Assembly (NCBI GenBank): GCA_947469885.1
Contig: CANIQT010000009.1
Span: forward strand, 62,001-126,000
Direction: 5' to 3'
Length of the DNA stretch: 64,000 bases
Source of the DNA: Bacteroidota bacterium
Lineage (GTDB): Bacteria > Bacteroidota > Bacteroidia > 2-12-FULL-35-15
A program made the position numbers and the translations under genes. Every line of letters begins with the position of its first letter. The first letter of the stretch is position 1. The notes beneath the pieces are model-generated. The model was not told where the DNA came from. It searched no databases and worked only from the letters and a program-made list of their open reading frames with translations. Shown piece by piece: positions 9,002 to 16,336 of this stretch.

Positions 9002-10687
9002 TTAATTCGCAGTTTTTATTAATTTTTTTGTGCAGCTTATTTCGTTATTTGAGTATGATAGTAAATAAATTCCTTCATCAATAATTTTATCAATTATTAA
9101 ACTTATTTCTCCATTTTCGGAAAATGAAATAGAGTTCCATTTGCAAATCAAACTTCCGGTTATTGAACTTAAAGTTATAGTTAAATTTTTCATTTCCTTT
9201 TGTGAATAAATTTTAATTGTTTGTCCAATTGGGTTGATAACAGTAACAGATGGAGCTGCTTCGTCATCAAAAATTTCGATTGCCGTTGTTGTATTCATAT
9301 TGCAATTATTTGTCAATGGATTTAATTCAATAGGAGCTCCGGGGAGTAAAGTATGCCCTGCAAAACCGCTGTAGGTTATGGGATAATAGATACAACGAAA
9401 ACTTTGATTGGATGTTGGAGCAGTCCCTTGTGTGATAAGTCCTGTTGTTTCCACCGGATTTACATAATTCCAAACCGTATTTGCAGTGGAATCTATTTCA
9501 AAAAAATCTCCTGTTGTTGCTTCGCAAATAATCGTATTTCCATTAATCAATGGTTGCGCACTTCCCATCGATTGAGCAAAAAATGAACTGGGTACTATTG
9601 CTGAATAGGTCCAGTAAAGAGAAGCTGGAGCATAAGCCAAACCTGCCGAAAGCGGATAATTTCCAAAACCATCAACAGGAGGAGAAATTATATCAACTGA
9701 CGAAGAATTGCCACCAGGGCGATTGACACCATTATTAAAAATCATTATTTTATTTGCATTGGGATAACCTGCTGGAATCCATGTAGGGTTATGTTGCAAA
9801 AACAATTTTCTATCTGCAACTGTTCCTCGGTTATATGATTGCGGATTTCCCCAACGATATAAAAAATCTCCACCTTTGTTGTGAGCCCCTCCTGCATGTG
9901 TTGCTGCTTCGGCTGTTGTGGTGCTATGGTCAATGATATAAATTTCACTCAGGTTATGCGAACTAAACATAACTTGATGCAGAGTTTCATTATAGGTTAC
10001 TGCATTGAGGTGAATCCAATCAACTGAAGTAGCAGCATTGGTCCCGTTAAAATTCAGATTTAATAATTCAGGATTGCTAGCAACCACTCCATAATTTGTT
10101 TTTGTTGAATCAAAATCCTGAACCAAATGGTCCCACAAACGCCATTGCCAAACTATGTTTGCTCCGGTTGCACCAACAGGTTGAATTTCTGTTAATTTAC
10201 AACTCCATAATTCGCTAGCTAAGATTGCAGGATTTCTGCCGGCAGAAATAGCTTGAGCGGCTGTTAGTTTTTCCCACACAGCTACAATAACATTTCCATT
10301 TGGCAATGGACACACATCATGATTTTGTGTTTGTAACGAATCAGAAAGCGTGTATGACCAAAGCAAATTACTGTTCCAATCGTATTTTTCTATTTTGCCA
10401 CCAGCTGCTCCTTGCCCACTAAAAGTGGCACTCAGAATGCTTGCTGTGCGAAGTAAATTTCCATCAGGCAACAGATAAACCGATAGCCCTGGTTTTTTTG
10501 TACTCGACCATTGATGTACTTTTTTTCCACATTTATCTATCAGGTAAGTACTATCCGAATGAATAGGAGCAAACAAAACATACCCATCAGTAGAACCTGC
10601 GGCTTGATTAAATAATCCTACTGTTTGTTGTGCAAACAATATGTTAAGAAAACACAAGAAAAATATTGATGTGGATAGGGATTTCAT
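9002..10687 (-). CDS. Secreted arylsulfotransferase-like protein with T9SS sorting domain
   Basis: The 561 residues begin with a signal peptide (cleaved after LFAQ). The N-terminal half carries arylsulfotransferase-family beta-propeller signatures: GYVLFAPIHSDSTYLID, LLPDGNLLRTA, HDVCPLPNGNVIVAVWE and WIHLNAVTYNETLHQVMFSS. The last 75 residues, starting at SVTVINPIGQTIKIYSQKE and ending ISCTKKLIKTAN, look like a T9SS type A sorting domain. It is therefore probably exported through the outer membrane. Arylsulfotransferases move sulfate between phenols, but the catalytic residues were not verified here, so the enzymatic activity is inferred. It stands alone, with about 150 nt on its 5' side. 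Confidence 0.8.
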   Translation of the reverse strand: MKSLSTSIFFLCFLNILFAQQTVGLFNQAAGSTDGYVLFAPIHSDSTYLIDKCGKKVHQWSSTKKPGLSVYLLPDGNLLRTASILSATFSGQGAAGGKIEKYDWNSNLLWSYTLSDSLQTQNHDVCPLPNGNVIVAVWEKLTAAQAISAGRNPAILASELWSCKLTEIQPVGATGANIVWQWRLWDHLVQDFDSTKTNYGVVASNPELLNLNFNGTNAATSVDWIHLNAVTYNETLHQVMFSSHNLSEIYIIDHSTTTAEAATHAGGAHNKGGDFLYRWGNPQSYNRGTVADRKLFLQHNPTWIPAGYPNANKIMIFNNGVNRPGGNSSSVDIISPPVDGFGNYPLSAGLAYAPASLYWTYSAIVPSSFFAQSMGSAQPLINGNTIICEATTGDFFEIDSTANTVWNYVNPVETTGLITQGTAPTSNQSFRCIYYPITYSGFAGHTLLPGAPIELNPLTNNCNMNTTTAIEIFDDEAAPSVTVINPIGQTIKIYSQKEMKNLTITLSSITGSLICKWNSISFSENGEISLIIDKIIDEGIYLLSYSNNEISCTKKLIKTAN

Positions 10688-10803
10688 ATTGGTTGTTTTA
10701 AATTTAATTTCTTGTCTGACGTTATTTTTTATTATTAGTTTAATATCATTATCTCAATCCTTCTAAATAAAAACAAATATAATTATTATCTCTCAGTTTT
10801 ACT

Positions 10804-10811
10804 TACTTTTG
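10804..10811 (+). promoter_or_regulatory. -7 promoter box for the small secreted protein gene
   Basis: TACTTTTG matches TAnnTTTG and ends 25 nt before the start codon of the downstream gene. No clear -33 TTTG is seen. Confidence 0.5.
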
Positions 10812-10836
10812 TTCAAATAGCAATAAAAAATTTAAA

Positions 10837-11274
10837 ATGAAAAAAGCCTTTACCTTTCTATCTATATCTTGTTTTTTAGTTCTTTCCTCTGCAACAAAAA
10901 TAATTGCACAAGCCACAACAAAAGAAATCACAGACAATTTTTTTCTTTTGTTTCAAAAGACACCAGACAAGGCAATAGAATATGCTTTTTCTACAAATAA
11001 ATGGATGGAACAAAAACCGGAAGTGGTGACTCAGGTAAAAACGCAATTGAAAGGACTGACTGATATGCTTGGCGATTGTTATGGATATGATTTAATCTCA
11101 GATAATTCTATTACAGAGAATCTACGTGAAATAAAGTATTTGATCAGATATGACCGAGAACCTCTTCGGTTTACCTTTTTGCTTTATAAACCCAAAGACA
11201 AATGGGAAGTTCTTAATTTTTCTTTCAACGAAAACATGGACAAAGAAATAGAGGAAGCTGAGAAAACTAAATAG
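10837..11274 (+). CDS. Small secreted protein of unknown function
   Basis: The 145-residue protein has a signal peptide (MKKAFTFLSISCFLVLSSAT, cleavage near IIAQA) and a compact alpha/beta domain with NFFLLFQKTPDKAIEYAFS, LGDCYGYDLISDN and the strand pair FTFLLYKPKDKWEVLNFSF. The closing strands resemble the NTF2/DUF3887-type fold seen in small Bacteroidota periplasmic proteins, but no specific family is recognised. It is monocistronic and converges on the T9SS gene downstream with only 1 nt between stops. A TAnnTTTG box precedes it. Confidence 0.75.
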   Translation: MKKAFTFLSISCFLVLSSATKIIAQATTKEITDNFFLLFQKTPDKAIEYAFSTNKWMEQKPEVVTQVKTQLKGLTDMLGDCYGYDLISDNSITENLREIKYLIRYDREPLRFTFLLYKPKDKWEVLNFSFNENMDKEIEEAEKTK

Positions 11275-11275
11275 T

Positions 11276-12469
11276 CTATTCTTTCATTAATTTAAAAGTC
11301 CTGTTGCTGTTATCAGATATAATATATATAAAATAAATTCCTGAAGGCTCTTTTGTCAAATCTATTTCGGTTGACAGATTTTGTTTTGCATTACTATAAA
11401 TAATTTCACCCAATACATTTATTATTTTTACATCAAAAGAAGCAGACTGTTTTTCTGATTTTGTAATACTGAATTTGCCTTCTGAAGGATTTGGAAAAAT
11501 ACTAAGATCAGTTGCATACTTAATTTTATTTATTCCGACCGTTGCAATATTGTAACAATTAGAAGTGTCCGAACAACCATTGGTAGTAATGATTACAGCA
11601 TAATTTCCATTAGTTGTTGCGGTATAACTTTGGTTGGATTCACCTGCAATAGATGTATTCCCATTACAGTTAATCCACTGATAAGTTGCCATAGGTAAAT
11701 CAGCGGTAAGTGTTGTTCCTGCAACCGAGACACTTGTGTTTACAATTATTTCTGAAACATTTGTATTATCAGAACTCGTACATCCGGGAGTAGTGATGGT
11801 AACACTATATGTTCCCGAAGCACTTGCAATAATAGATGTATCGGTTGAATTGTTTGACCACAAATAACTGATTTCATTAACGTATGTTTGAAAAACCATA
11901 TCGAATCCGGTATTGTAAGTACCCGATGGATCAACAATTGCAAAATAGCCACCACTATATGTCCCGGGGTTCTCTGCCTGAACACCATAAGGGTCAGGTA
12001 TTCCATTGCCCGGGGTGAACGAAAAAGTATAATCCATTCCTGACGAAACAGGAATATTTACATAAAAAGGAATCATGCAATTTCCCCCACTGCAAAATAT
12101 AGAGGCTGTTTGCGAACTAAGCAAAATACCTGTCGTGCCTGTTCCCTGAAACACTTCGAACAAACCAACACCATTAATATTTGTAAACATTCCTATGTTT
12201 ATTTGCGTCAAAGTGCCTGTCATTCCTGTTGTGAATGATTGCCAAATAGAATATCCAGGCAGGTTTCGTGCACTTGTTCCGGCATTATAATTCAATTGCG
12301 ACTGGTCAATGGCTACAGATGCGCCCGAAGCCACAGCTGACAGAATAACCGAATCGCCACTACAAAAGGTAGTCGAACCTTGAGTAACGATATTTACCGA
12401 ACATTGTGATTGAGAATAAAAAGAAATAATAATAAATACTGCAGTGAAAAGTATAGGTTTTGCTTTCAT
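11276..12469 (-). CDS. T9SS-secreted Ig-like adhesin-type protein
   Basis: The 397 residues start with a signal peptide and an Ig-like strand rich in Cys (CSVNIVTQGSTTFCSGDSV). A jelly-roll-like region (residues 60-190, with FTTGMTGTLTQINIGMF) is followed by two Ig-like segments with paired Cys (CTSSDNTNVS; CSDTSNCYNIA). The protein ends with a classical T9SS tail containing IFPNPSEGKFSI and LTKEPSGIYFIYI. The jelly-roll part suggests carbohydrate or surface binding, but the ligand cannot be predicted. It is probably attached to the cell surface or released. The gene has its own TAATTTTG promoter box. Confidence 0.82.
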   Translation of the reverse strand: MKAKPILFTAVFIIISFYSQSQCSVNIVTQGSTTFCSGDSVILSAVASGASVAIDQSQLNYNAGTSARNLPGYSIWQSFTTGMTGTLTQINIGMFTNINGVGLFEVFQGTGTTGILLSSQTASIFCSGGNCMIPFYVNIPVSSGMDYTFSFTPGNGIPDPYGVQAENPGTYSGGYFAIVDPSGTYNTGFDMVFQTYVNEISYLWSNNSTDTSIIASASGTYSVTITTPGCTSSDNTNVSEIIVNTSVSVAGTTLTADLPMATYQWINCNGNTSIAGESNQSYTATTNGNYAVIITTNGCSDTSNCYNIATVGINKIKYATDLSIFPNPSEGKFSITKSEKQSASFDVKIINVLGEIIYSNAKQNLSTEIDLTKEPSGIYFIYIISDNSNRTFKLMKE

Positions 12470-12488
12470 AATTATCTATTTACGAAAA

Positions 12489-12496
12489 CAAAATTA
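12489..12496 (-). promoter_or_regulatory. -7 promoter box of the T9SS Ig-like protein gene
   Basis: The minus strand reads TAATTTTG, matching TAnnTTTG, 19 nt before the ATG. Confidence 0.5.
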
Positions 12497-12547
12497 CAAC
12501 ATTAATTGACAAATAAATCAAACATAACAAGTGTCATATTTAAAAAA

Positions 12548-13123
12548 CTAATTTTTGTCAAACTCAGTATTGGCAATGATGATTATCTCATCGCTAAGTA
12601 TTGCCGAAGAGACAGGGATTGCAATTCCAAATTCGGTTCGTTTAATAGTCCCGGAAATTTTAAATCCTGCAATTGGTTTCTTGGTTTTAGGATGAATTCC
12701 AGTTCTGCACATGGCATCCAGCTCAATTTCTTTGGTAATTCCGTGAAGAGTAAAATCACCTCTTACTTTATAATTGTTATCGCTTACTTTTTTAAATGAT
12801 TTACTTTTAAAACTAACGGTGTTAAATTTATACGTATCCATGAAATCAACTCCTCTTATATGTTTGTCTCTTCCTTCATCTTCAGTATTTATCGAACCTG
12901 CATCAGCAGTCATTTCCACAGTTGCGTCCGAAAAATCTTCTTTAGAAGAAGAAATAGTTGCATCAAATTTCTTAAACCATCCTTCACAGTCAGTCACTAA
13001 CATGTGAGTGATTGTAAACCCAAGTTTTGAATGAGATTTATCAAGTGTCCAGGTTGCAGTTTCAGCAGGTTTAAAAGAAACCAGTGCAACTAGTGTTATT
13101 GTAATAAATATTATTTTTTTCAT
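12548..13123 (-). CDS. Secreted YceI-family protein, copy 1
   Basis: The start is set at MKKIIFITI (ATG 13121-13123), because the longer frame would push the signal peptide inside; 191 residues result. After the signal peptide (SFKPAETA) comes the YceI lipocalin-like barrel, with WTLDKSHSKLGFTITHMLV, VEMTADAGSINTEDEGRDKH and DFTLHGITKEIELDAMCR. YceI proteins bind polyisoprenoids such as quinone side chains in the periplasm. It is close in sequence to the next gene and both are about 190 residues, so they are a tandem duplication. It lies downstream in the likely three-gene yceI operon. Confidence 0.93.
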   Translation of the reverse strand: MKKIIFITITLVALVSFKPAETATWTLDKSHSKLGFTITHMLVTDCEGWFKKFDATISSSKEDFSDATVEMTADAGSINTEDEGRDKHIRGVDFMDTYKFNTVSFKSKSFKKVSDNNYKVRGDFTLHGITKEIELDAMCRTGIHPKTKKPIAGFKISGTIKRTEFGIAIPVSSAILSDEIIIIANTEFDKN

Positions 13124-13216
13124 ACAATTTATTTTAAAATACTCTAGAATTGAAAACAAAAAACCAAAATAATTAAGGGGCGAAATTCTTAATTATTTTG
13201 GTCAAAAACTAATTAA

Positions 13217-13792
13217 TTAATTTTTATTAAACTCTGCATTTGAAACAATCTGAATCTCATCGCCTACAATTGCATTAGGAGTTTTAGGACCAATGCCAAA
13301 GTCCGAGCGTTTCAGAGTCCCGGAAATTTTGAAACCTGCAATTATTTTTTTGCTCATCGGGTTTTCACCCATTCTGCACATAGCATCCAGTTCAATGGTC
13401 TTAGTAATTCCGCATATCGTCAAATCACCTGACACTTTATAAACATTATCTTTCACTCTTTTAAAAGATTTACTTTTAAATGTAAGTGTAGGATATTTTT
13501 CTACATCAAAGAAATTTCCTGAGCGCAAATCTTTGTCACGCATTTCAATATCAGTGTTGATGCTTTTAACTTCTGCTGTAAGTTCCACTTCCGCGTCTGC
13601 AAAATCTGCTTTTGTTGAAGTTAGTGTTGCGTCAAAGGTTTTAAACCATCCTTCCACGTCTGATACCATCATGTGTGTCACCATAAATCCTAATTTAGCA
13701 TGATTTTTATCTAGTGCCCATGTTGTTTTTTCTATTGGTTTAAACGAAACTAATGCCACCATTGCTATTGAAATAAATATTTTTTTTTTCAT
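13217..13792 (-). CDS. Secreted YceI-family protein, copy 2
   Basis: The 191-residue protein has a signal peptide (MKKKIFISIAMVALVSFKPI) and a YceI barrel with WALDKNHAKLGFMVTHMMV, SINTDIEMRDKDLRSGNFFD and DLTICGITKTIELDAMCR. It pairs closely with copy 1 in the N- and C-terminal thirds, but keeps the FFDVEKYP motif that copy 1 has changed to FMDTYKFN. A role in isoprenoid/quinone binding in the periplasm is inferred from the family. About 93 nt separate it from copy 1 and 39 nt from copy 3. Confidence 0.93.
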   Translation of the reverse strand: MKKKIFISIAMVALVSFKPIEKTTWALDKNHAKLGFMVTHMMVSDVEGWFKTFDATLTSTKADFADAEVELTAEVKSINTDIEMRDKDLRSGNFFDVEKYPTLTFKSKSFKRVKDNVYKVSGDLTICGITKTIELDAMCRMGENPMSKKIIAGFKISGTLKRSDFGIGPKTPNAIVGDEIQIVSNAEFNKN

Positions 13793-13831
13793 ACTTATTT
13801 TTTGATACTAATTATTACTCTTTATTTATAT

Positions 13832-14386
13832 TTACGCTACAACCGGCTCATTTACTTTTTCCATTACAAATTCTGCATTTGCAACTATTTTTACTTCTTC
13901 TCCAAGGAGTATCCCACCAGTTTCAGAAACCATACTGAAACTTACACCATAATCTTTACGGTTAATTTTACCCGTTACCGAAAAACCGATTCTGGTAAAT
14001 CCCCAAGGGTCAACTGTTTTCCCGCCAAATTCGGCATCCAATACCACAGCTTTGCTAACACCTCTCATCGTAAGTGTTCCATGCAATTTGTAATTTTCTT
14101 CATTTGCTTTTTCTAATTTAGTTCCTTCAAAAATAAGTTGAGGATGATTTTCGACATCAAAAAAATCACCTGTTTTTAAATGCCCATCACGTTGGTCATT
14201 ATTAGTTGTAATAGAATCAATGTCGGCCTTAAAGTGAACTATTGCTGTACTCAAATTTTCACCGGTTGTTTCCACTGTTGCTTCAAACTTGTCGAACTGT
14301 CCAGTTACAGTTGAAATCATTAGGTGTTTTACTTTGAAATGAATTTCTGAATGTGTTGGGTCTAAAGCCCATTTAATTTTTTTCAT
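13832..14386 (-). CDS. Cytoplasmic YceI-family protein, copy 3
   Basis: The 184 residues begin directly with MKKIKWALDPTHSEIHFKV, so no signal peptide is present and the protein should be cytoplasmic, unlike its two neighbours. YceI motifs include HFKADIDSITTNNDQRDGHL, FFDVENHPQLIF and GTLTMRGVSKAVVLDAEFGG, and DPWGFTRIGFSVTGKINRKD is typical of the canonical family. It is first in the minus-strand run and faces the HxlR regulator gene across a 270-nt region with palindromes. A TAACTTTG box lies about 70 nt upstream. Confidence 0.94.
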   Translation of the reverse strand: MKKIKWALDPTHSEIHFKVKHLMISTVTGQFDKFEATVETTGENLSTAIVHFKADIDSITTNNDQRDGHLKTGDFFDVENHPQLIFEGTKLEKANEENYKLHGTLTMRGVSKAVVLDAEFGGKTVDPWGFTRIGFSVTGKINRKDYGVSFSMVSETGGILLGEEVKIVANAEFVMEKVNEPVVA

Positions 14387-14456
14387 TGTTTTATTGTTTT
14401 TAGTTTATTATTTGTGTTATTATTTAATTGTTGTTTATTCGCTTTCAATATGACCG

Positions 14457-14464
14457 CAAAGTTA
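14457..14464 (-). promoter_or_regulatory. -7 promoter box for the yceI genes
   Basis: The minus strand reads TAACTTTG, a match to TAnnTTTG, 70 nt upstream of the first yceI start. It lies in the shared divergent region with the hxlR promoter. Confidence 0.5.
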
Positions 14465-14576
14465 CTTTGTTGTTATTCGATTTTTATTTCACTATATATA
14501 TTAAGAGTTGTATAATTCGCATCTTTGTTTTAAAAAAATAAATGAACTTTTATTTATTTCGTGTTACAAATGTATG

Positions 14577-14584
14577 TATCTTTG
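14577..14584 (+). promoter_or_regulatory. -7 promoter box of the HxlR regulator gene
   Basis: TATCTTTG matches TAnnTTTG. The predicted transcription start (about 5-7 nt downstream) falls just before the first of three palindromes, so a bound repressor would block this promoter. Confidence 0.6.
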
Positions 14585-14593
14585 CTATACAAA

Positions 14594-14644
14594 AGTAAGT
14601 ACTTACTCATTGTATAGTACTATACTTTGTTATAGTATAACAAA
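14594..14644 (+). promoter_or_regulatory. Three contiguous perfect palindromes, probable HxlR operator cluster
   Basis: Three palindromes stand almost end to end. AGTAAGTACTTACT occupies 14594-14607 and GTATAGTACTATAC occupies 14612-14625. TTTGTTATA-G-TATAACAAA fills 14626-14644. All are perfect. They fill the 5' leader of the hxlR gene, directly after its -7 box. HxlR/DUF24 repressors bind dyad sites around TAC...GTA cores, so autoregulation is likely. Whether the yceI promoter 130 nt away is also controlled cannot be read from the sequence. Confidence 0.75.
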
Positions 14645-14656
14645 ATATTTAAGCAA

Positions 14657-15019
14657 ATGAAAAAAGAAAAAGAACTCAAAACGTACAGTGAGTGCACCAA
14701 AGCGATACTACCTGTGCGAGACGCATTGGACATTTTATCAGGCAAGTGGAAACTGCCTATCATCATTTCCTTAACTTTTGGCAACAAAAGATTTGGTGAA
14801 ATGAAAAAAGAAATTCCCGGAATAACCGACCGTATGCTCTCCAAAGAACTTCGTGACCTCGAAATAAATATGCTTATAAAACGGACGGTGTACGATGCCG
14901 TCCCAGTTATCGTTGAGTATTCAATGACTACTTACGGTAAGTCATTAGAAAATTTGATTAATGAATTGCGCGACTGGGGTATACTTCATAGAAAACGAAT
15001 AATAGGAAAGGAAAAATAG
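14657..15019 (+). CDS. HxlR-family (DUF24) winged-helix transcriptional regulator
   Basis: The 120-residue protein has the HxlR pattern: a conserved Cys near the N-terminus (YSECTKAILPVRDALDIL), GKWKLPIIISLTFGNKRFGE, KKEIPGITDRMLSKELRDLE and the wing VPVIVEYSMTTYGKSLENLI. HxlR proteins are dimeric repressors or activators, and several sense electrophiles, quinones or disulfide stress through the N-terminal Cys. The single Cys here (residue 13) fits that class. The gene is divergent from three yceI genes, and YceI proteins bind quinone-like isoprenoids, so a quinone/redox link is plausible but inferred. Confidence 0.95.
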   Translation: MKKEKELKTYSECTKAILPVRDALDILSGKWKLPIIISLTFGNKRFGEMKKEIPGITDRMLSKELRDLEINMLIKRTVYDAVPVIVEYSMTTYGKSLENLINELRDWGILHRKRIIGKEK

Positions 15020-15030
15020 AACTAATTTCT

Positions 15031-15309
15031 TCAGAGATACTTTTCAATCTCTTCAGCGAAATCAATGTCTTTTTGCGTAACTCCGCTCTCTTCGTGGGTA
15101 CTCAATTTAATATTCACTTTGTTATATACTCCCGACCAGTCAGCATGATGGTTTACTTTTTCAGAATACAAAGCAATACGGGTAAGAAAACCAAATGCTT
15201 CATTAAAATCTTTAAAAACAAATTTCTTTTCAATAGCATTACAATTGTAACTCCATCCCTTCAATACTTGTAGAGCAGTATTTGTTTCTTCGTCACTTAG
15301 TTTTTGCAT
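15031..15309 (-). CDS. phhB: Pterin-4a-carbinolamine dehydratase
   Basis: The 92 residues match the PCD/DCoH family in full length. The central motif EKVNHHADWSGVYNKVNIKL contains the His-His pair used for dehydration of 4a-hydroxytetrahydropterin, and HEESGVTQKDIDFAEEIEKY closes the fold. The enzyme recycles the pterin cofactor of aromatic amino-acid hydroxylases. No hydroxylase gene is in the window, but PTPS/QueD and FolE genes for pterin synthesis lie near 62-63 kb. It sits 8 nt after the stop of an upstream T9SS gene, so the two are probably co-transcribed. Confidence 0.93.
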   Translation of the reverse strand: MQKLSDEETNTALQVLKGWSYNCNAIEKKFVFKDFNEAFGFLTRIALYSEKVNHHADWSGVYNKVNIKLSTHEESGVTQKDIDFAEEIEKYL

Positions 15310-15317
15310 TTGATTAT

Positions 15318-16262
15318 TTATTTTTTTATAAACATTTTAGTAATTATTTGTTTATCGTTTTTAATTCTTACAAAATAAACTCCTTGAGATACATCTGACA
15401 AATCAATTGTTTTGCTTTGTCGTCCGATAGAAGTAAACAGATGTTCAGAATAAATTAATTGTCCTAGACTGTTTTTTATTTCAATGAGAGCATTTTTTGA
15501 TTCTTTGGCAACATATTCAATATTTAATACATCTGTTGCAGGATTAGGGTTGATATCAAATGTAAAACCATTGGTAAGTTCAATAACAGATTCGGAAGTT
15601 TCGTGAATTAATACTACACTGTCTAAATAAAAATACACTTCTGACACATTACATGAATCTCCAGAAAGGGCAATTATATTTGAATTAGCAGGAGCAACAA
15701 ACGAAAAGCTGTGACGTTTCCACGCTACATTGGAAATAGAATCGGAAGGAACAAAACCCACCATGTGTATGCCAGGAGTGGCAGCAGGACAGGCATCAAC
15801 CACAGTATCAATATTAGTATAGACAGCATAACCAGAAGGTCCGTTAATAAATAAACCTGATTGGCAATTCATCAAGTCAAATGAGATAGTATATACATCA
15901 CCTGTTATCAATGGTGTTGCCAGAATCTGGTAAATAGATTCGTTATAAAAAGGATTGTAAATGCGGGTGTGCATTCCTACATAAGCAGTTCCATTGGCAC
16001 CAACTGACGGTACAGGACCCGGCAAACAATTGCTATAGTTCGGTTCTCCGCAATATAAATCAACAGAAGGAATAAACCCGAGTGCAGAAATAAAATTTCC
16101 TGGGTGCCATCCTCCAAGCTCTTGTATAAAAGCACCGTTTGGAGAGCCTCCCGGACACGAGCCTGAAAAATATTCAAAACTTCCATTAGTAATTAAGTTT
16201 ACCTGTGCAGTTGTTTTCAAAACAAAAAGCAAAAGAATAGCGAATGTAATTTTTGATTTCAT
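15318..16262 (-). CDS. T9SS-secreted protein with a discoidin/jelly-roll-like domain
   Basis: The 314 residues have a signal peptide (cleaved after TTAQ). A beta-sandwich opens with NLITNGSFEYFSGSCPGG, the NGSFE start common to carbohydrate-binding-like or choice-of-anchor sandwiches in Bacteroidota. A typical T9SS sorting tail follows (FDINPNPATDVLNIEYV to SQGVYFVRIKNDKQIITKMF). The substrate is unknown. A TAACTTTG box is 24 nt before the start. The pterin dehydratase gene follows after 8 nt, which is odd company for a surface protein. Confidence 0.82.
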   Translation of the reverse strand: MKSKITFAILLLFVLKTTAQVNLITNGSFEYFSGSCPGGSPNGAFIQELGGWHPGNFISALGFIPSVDLYCGEPNYSNCLPGPVPSVGANGTAYVGMHTRIYNPFYNESIYQILATPLITGDVYTISFDLMNCQSGLFINGPSGYAVYTNIDTVVDACPAATPGIHMVGFVPSDSISNVAWKRHSFSFVAPANSNIIALSGDSCNVSEVYFYLDSVVLIHETSESVIELTNGFTFDINPNPATDVLNIEYVAKESKNALIEIKNSLGQLIYSEHLFTSIGRQSKTIDLSDVSQGVYFVRIKNDKQIITKMFIKK

Positions 16263-16285
16263 AGTTTATTTGTTTTGATGTTTTA

Positions 16286-16293
16286 CAAAGTTA
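16286..16293 (-). promoter_or_regulatory. -7 promoter box of the T9SS/PCD transcript
   Basis: The minus strand reads TAACTTTG, matching TAnnTTTG, 23 nt before the ATG of the T9SS gene. Confidence 0.55.
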
Positions 16294-16336
16294 ATTATTT
16301 TATTAGCCATTGAAGATCTTATCAGCTTCAATTTAA

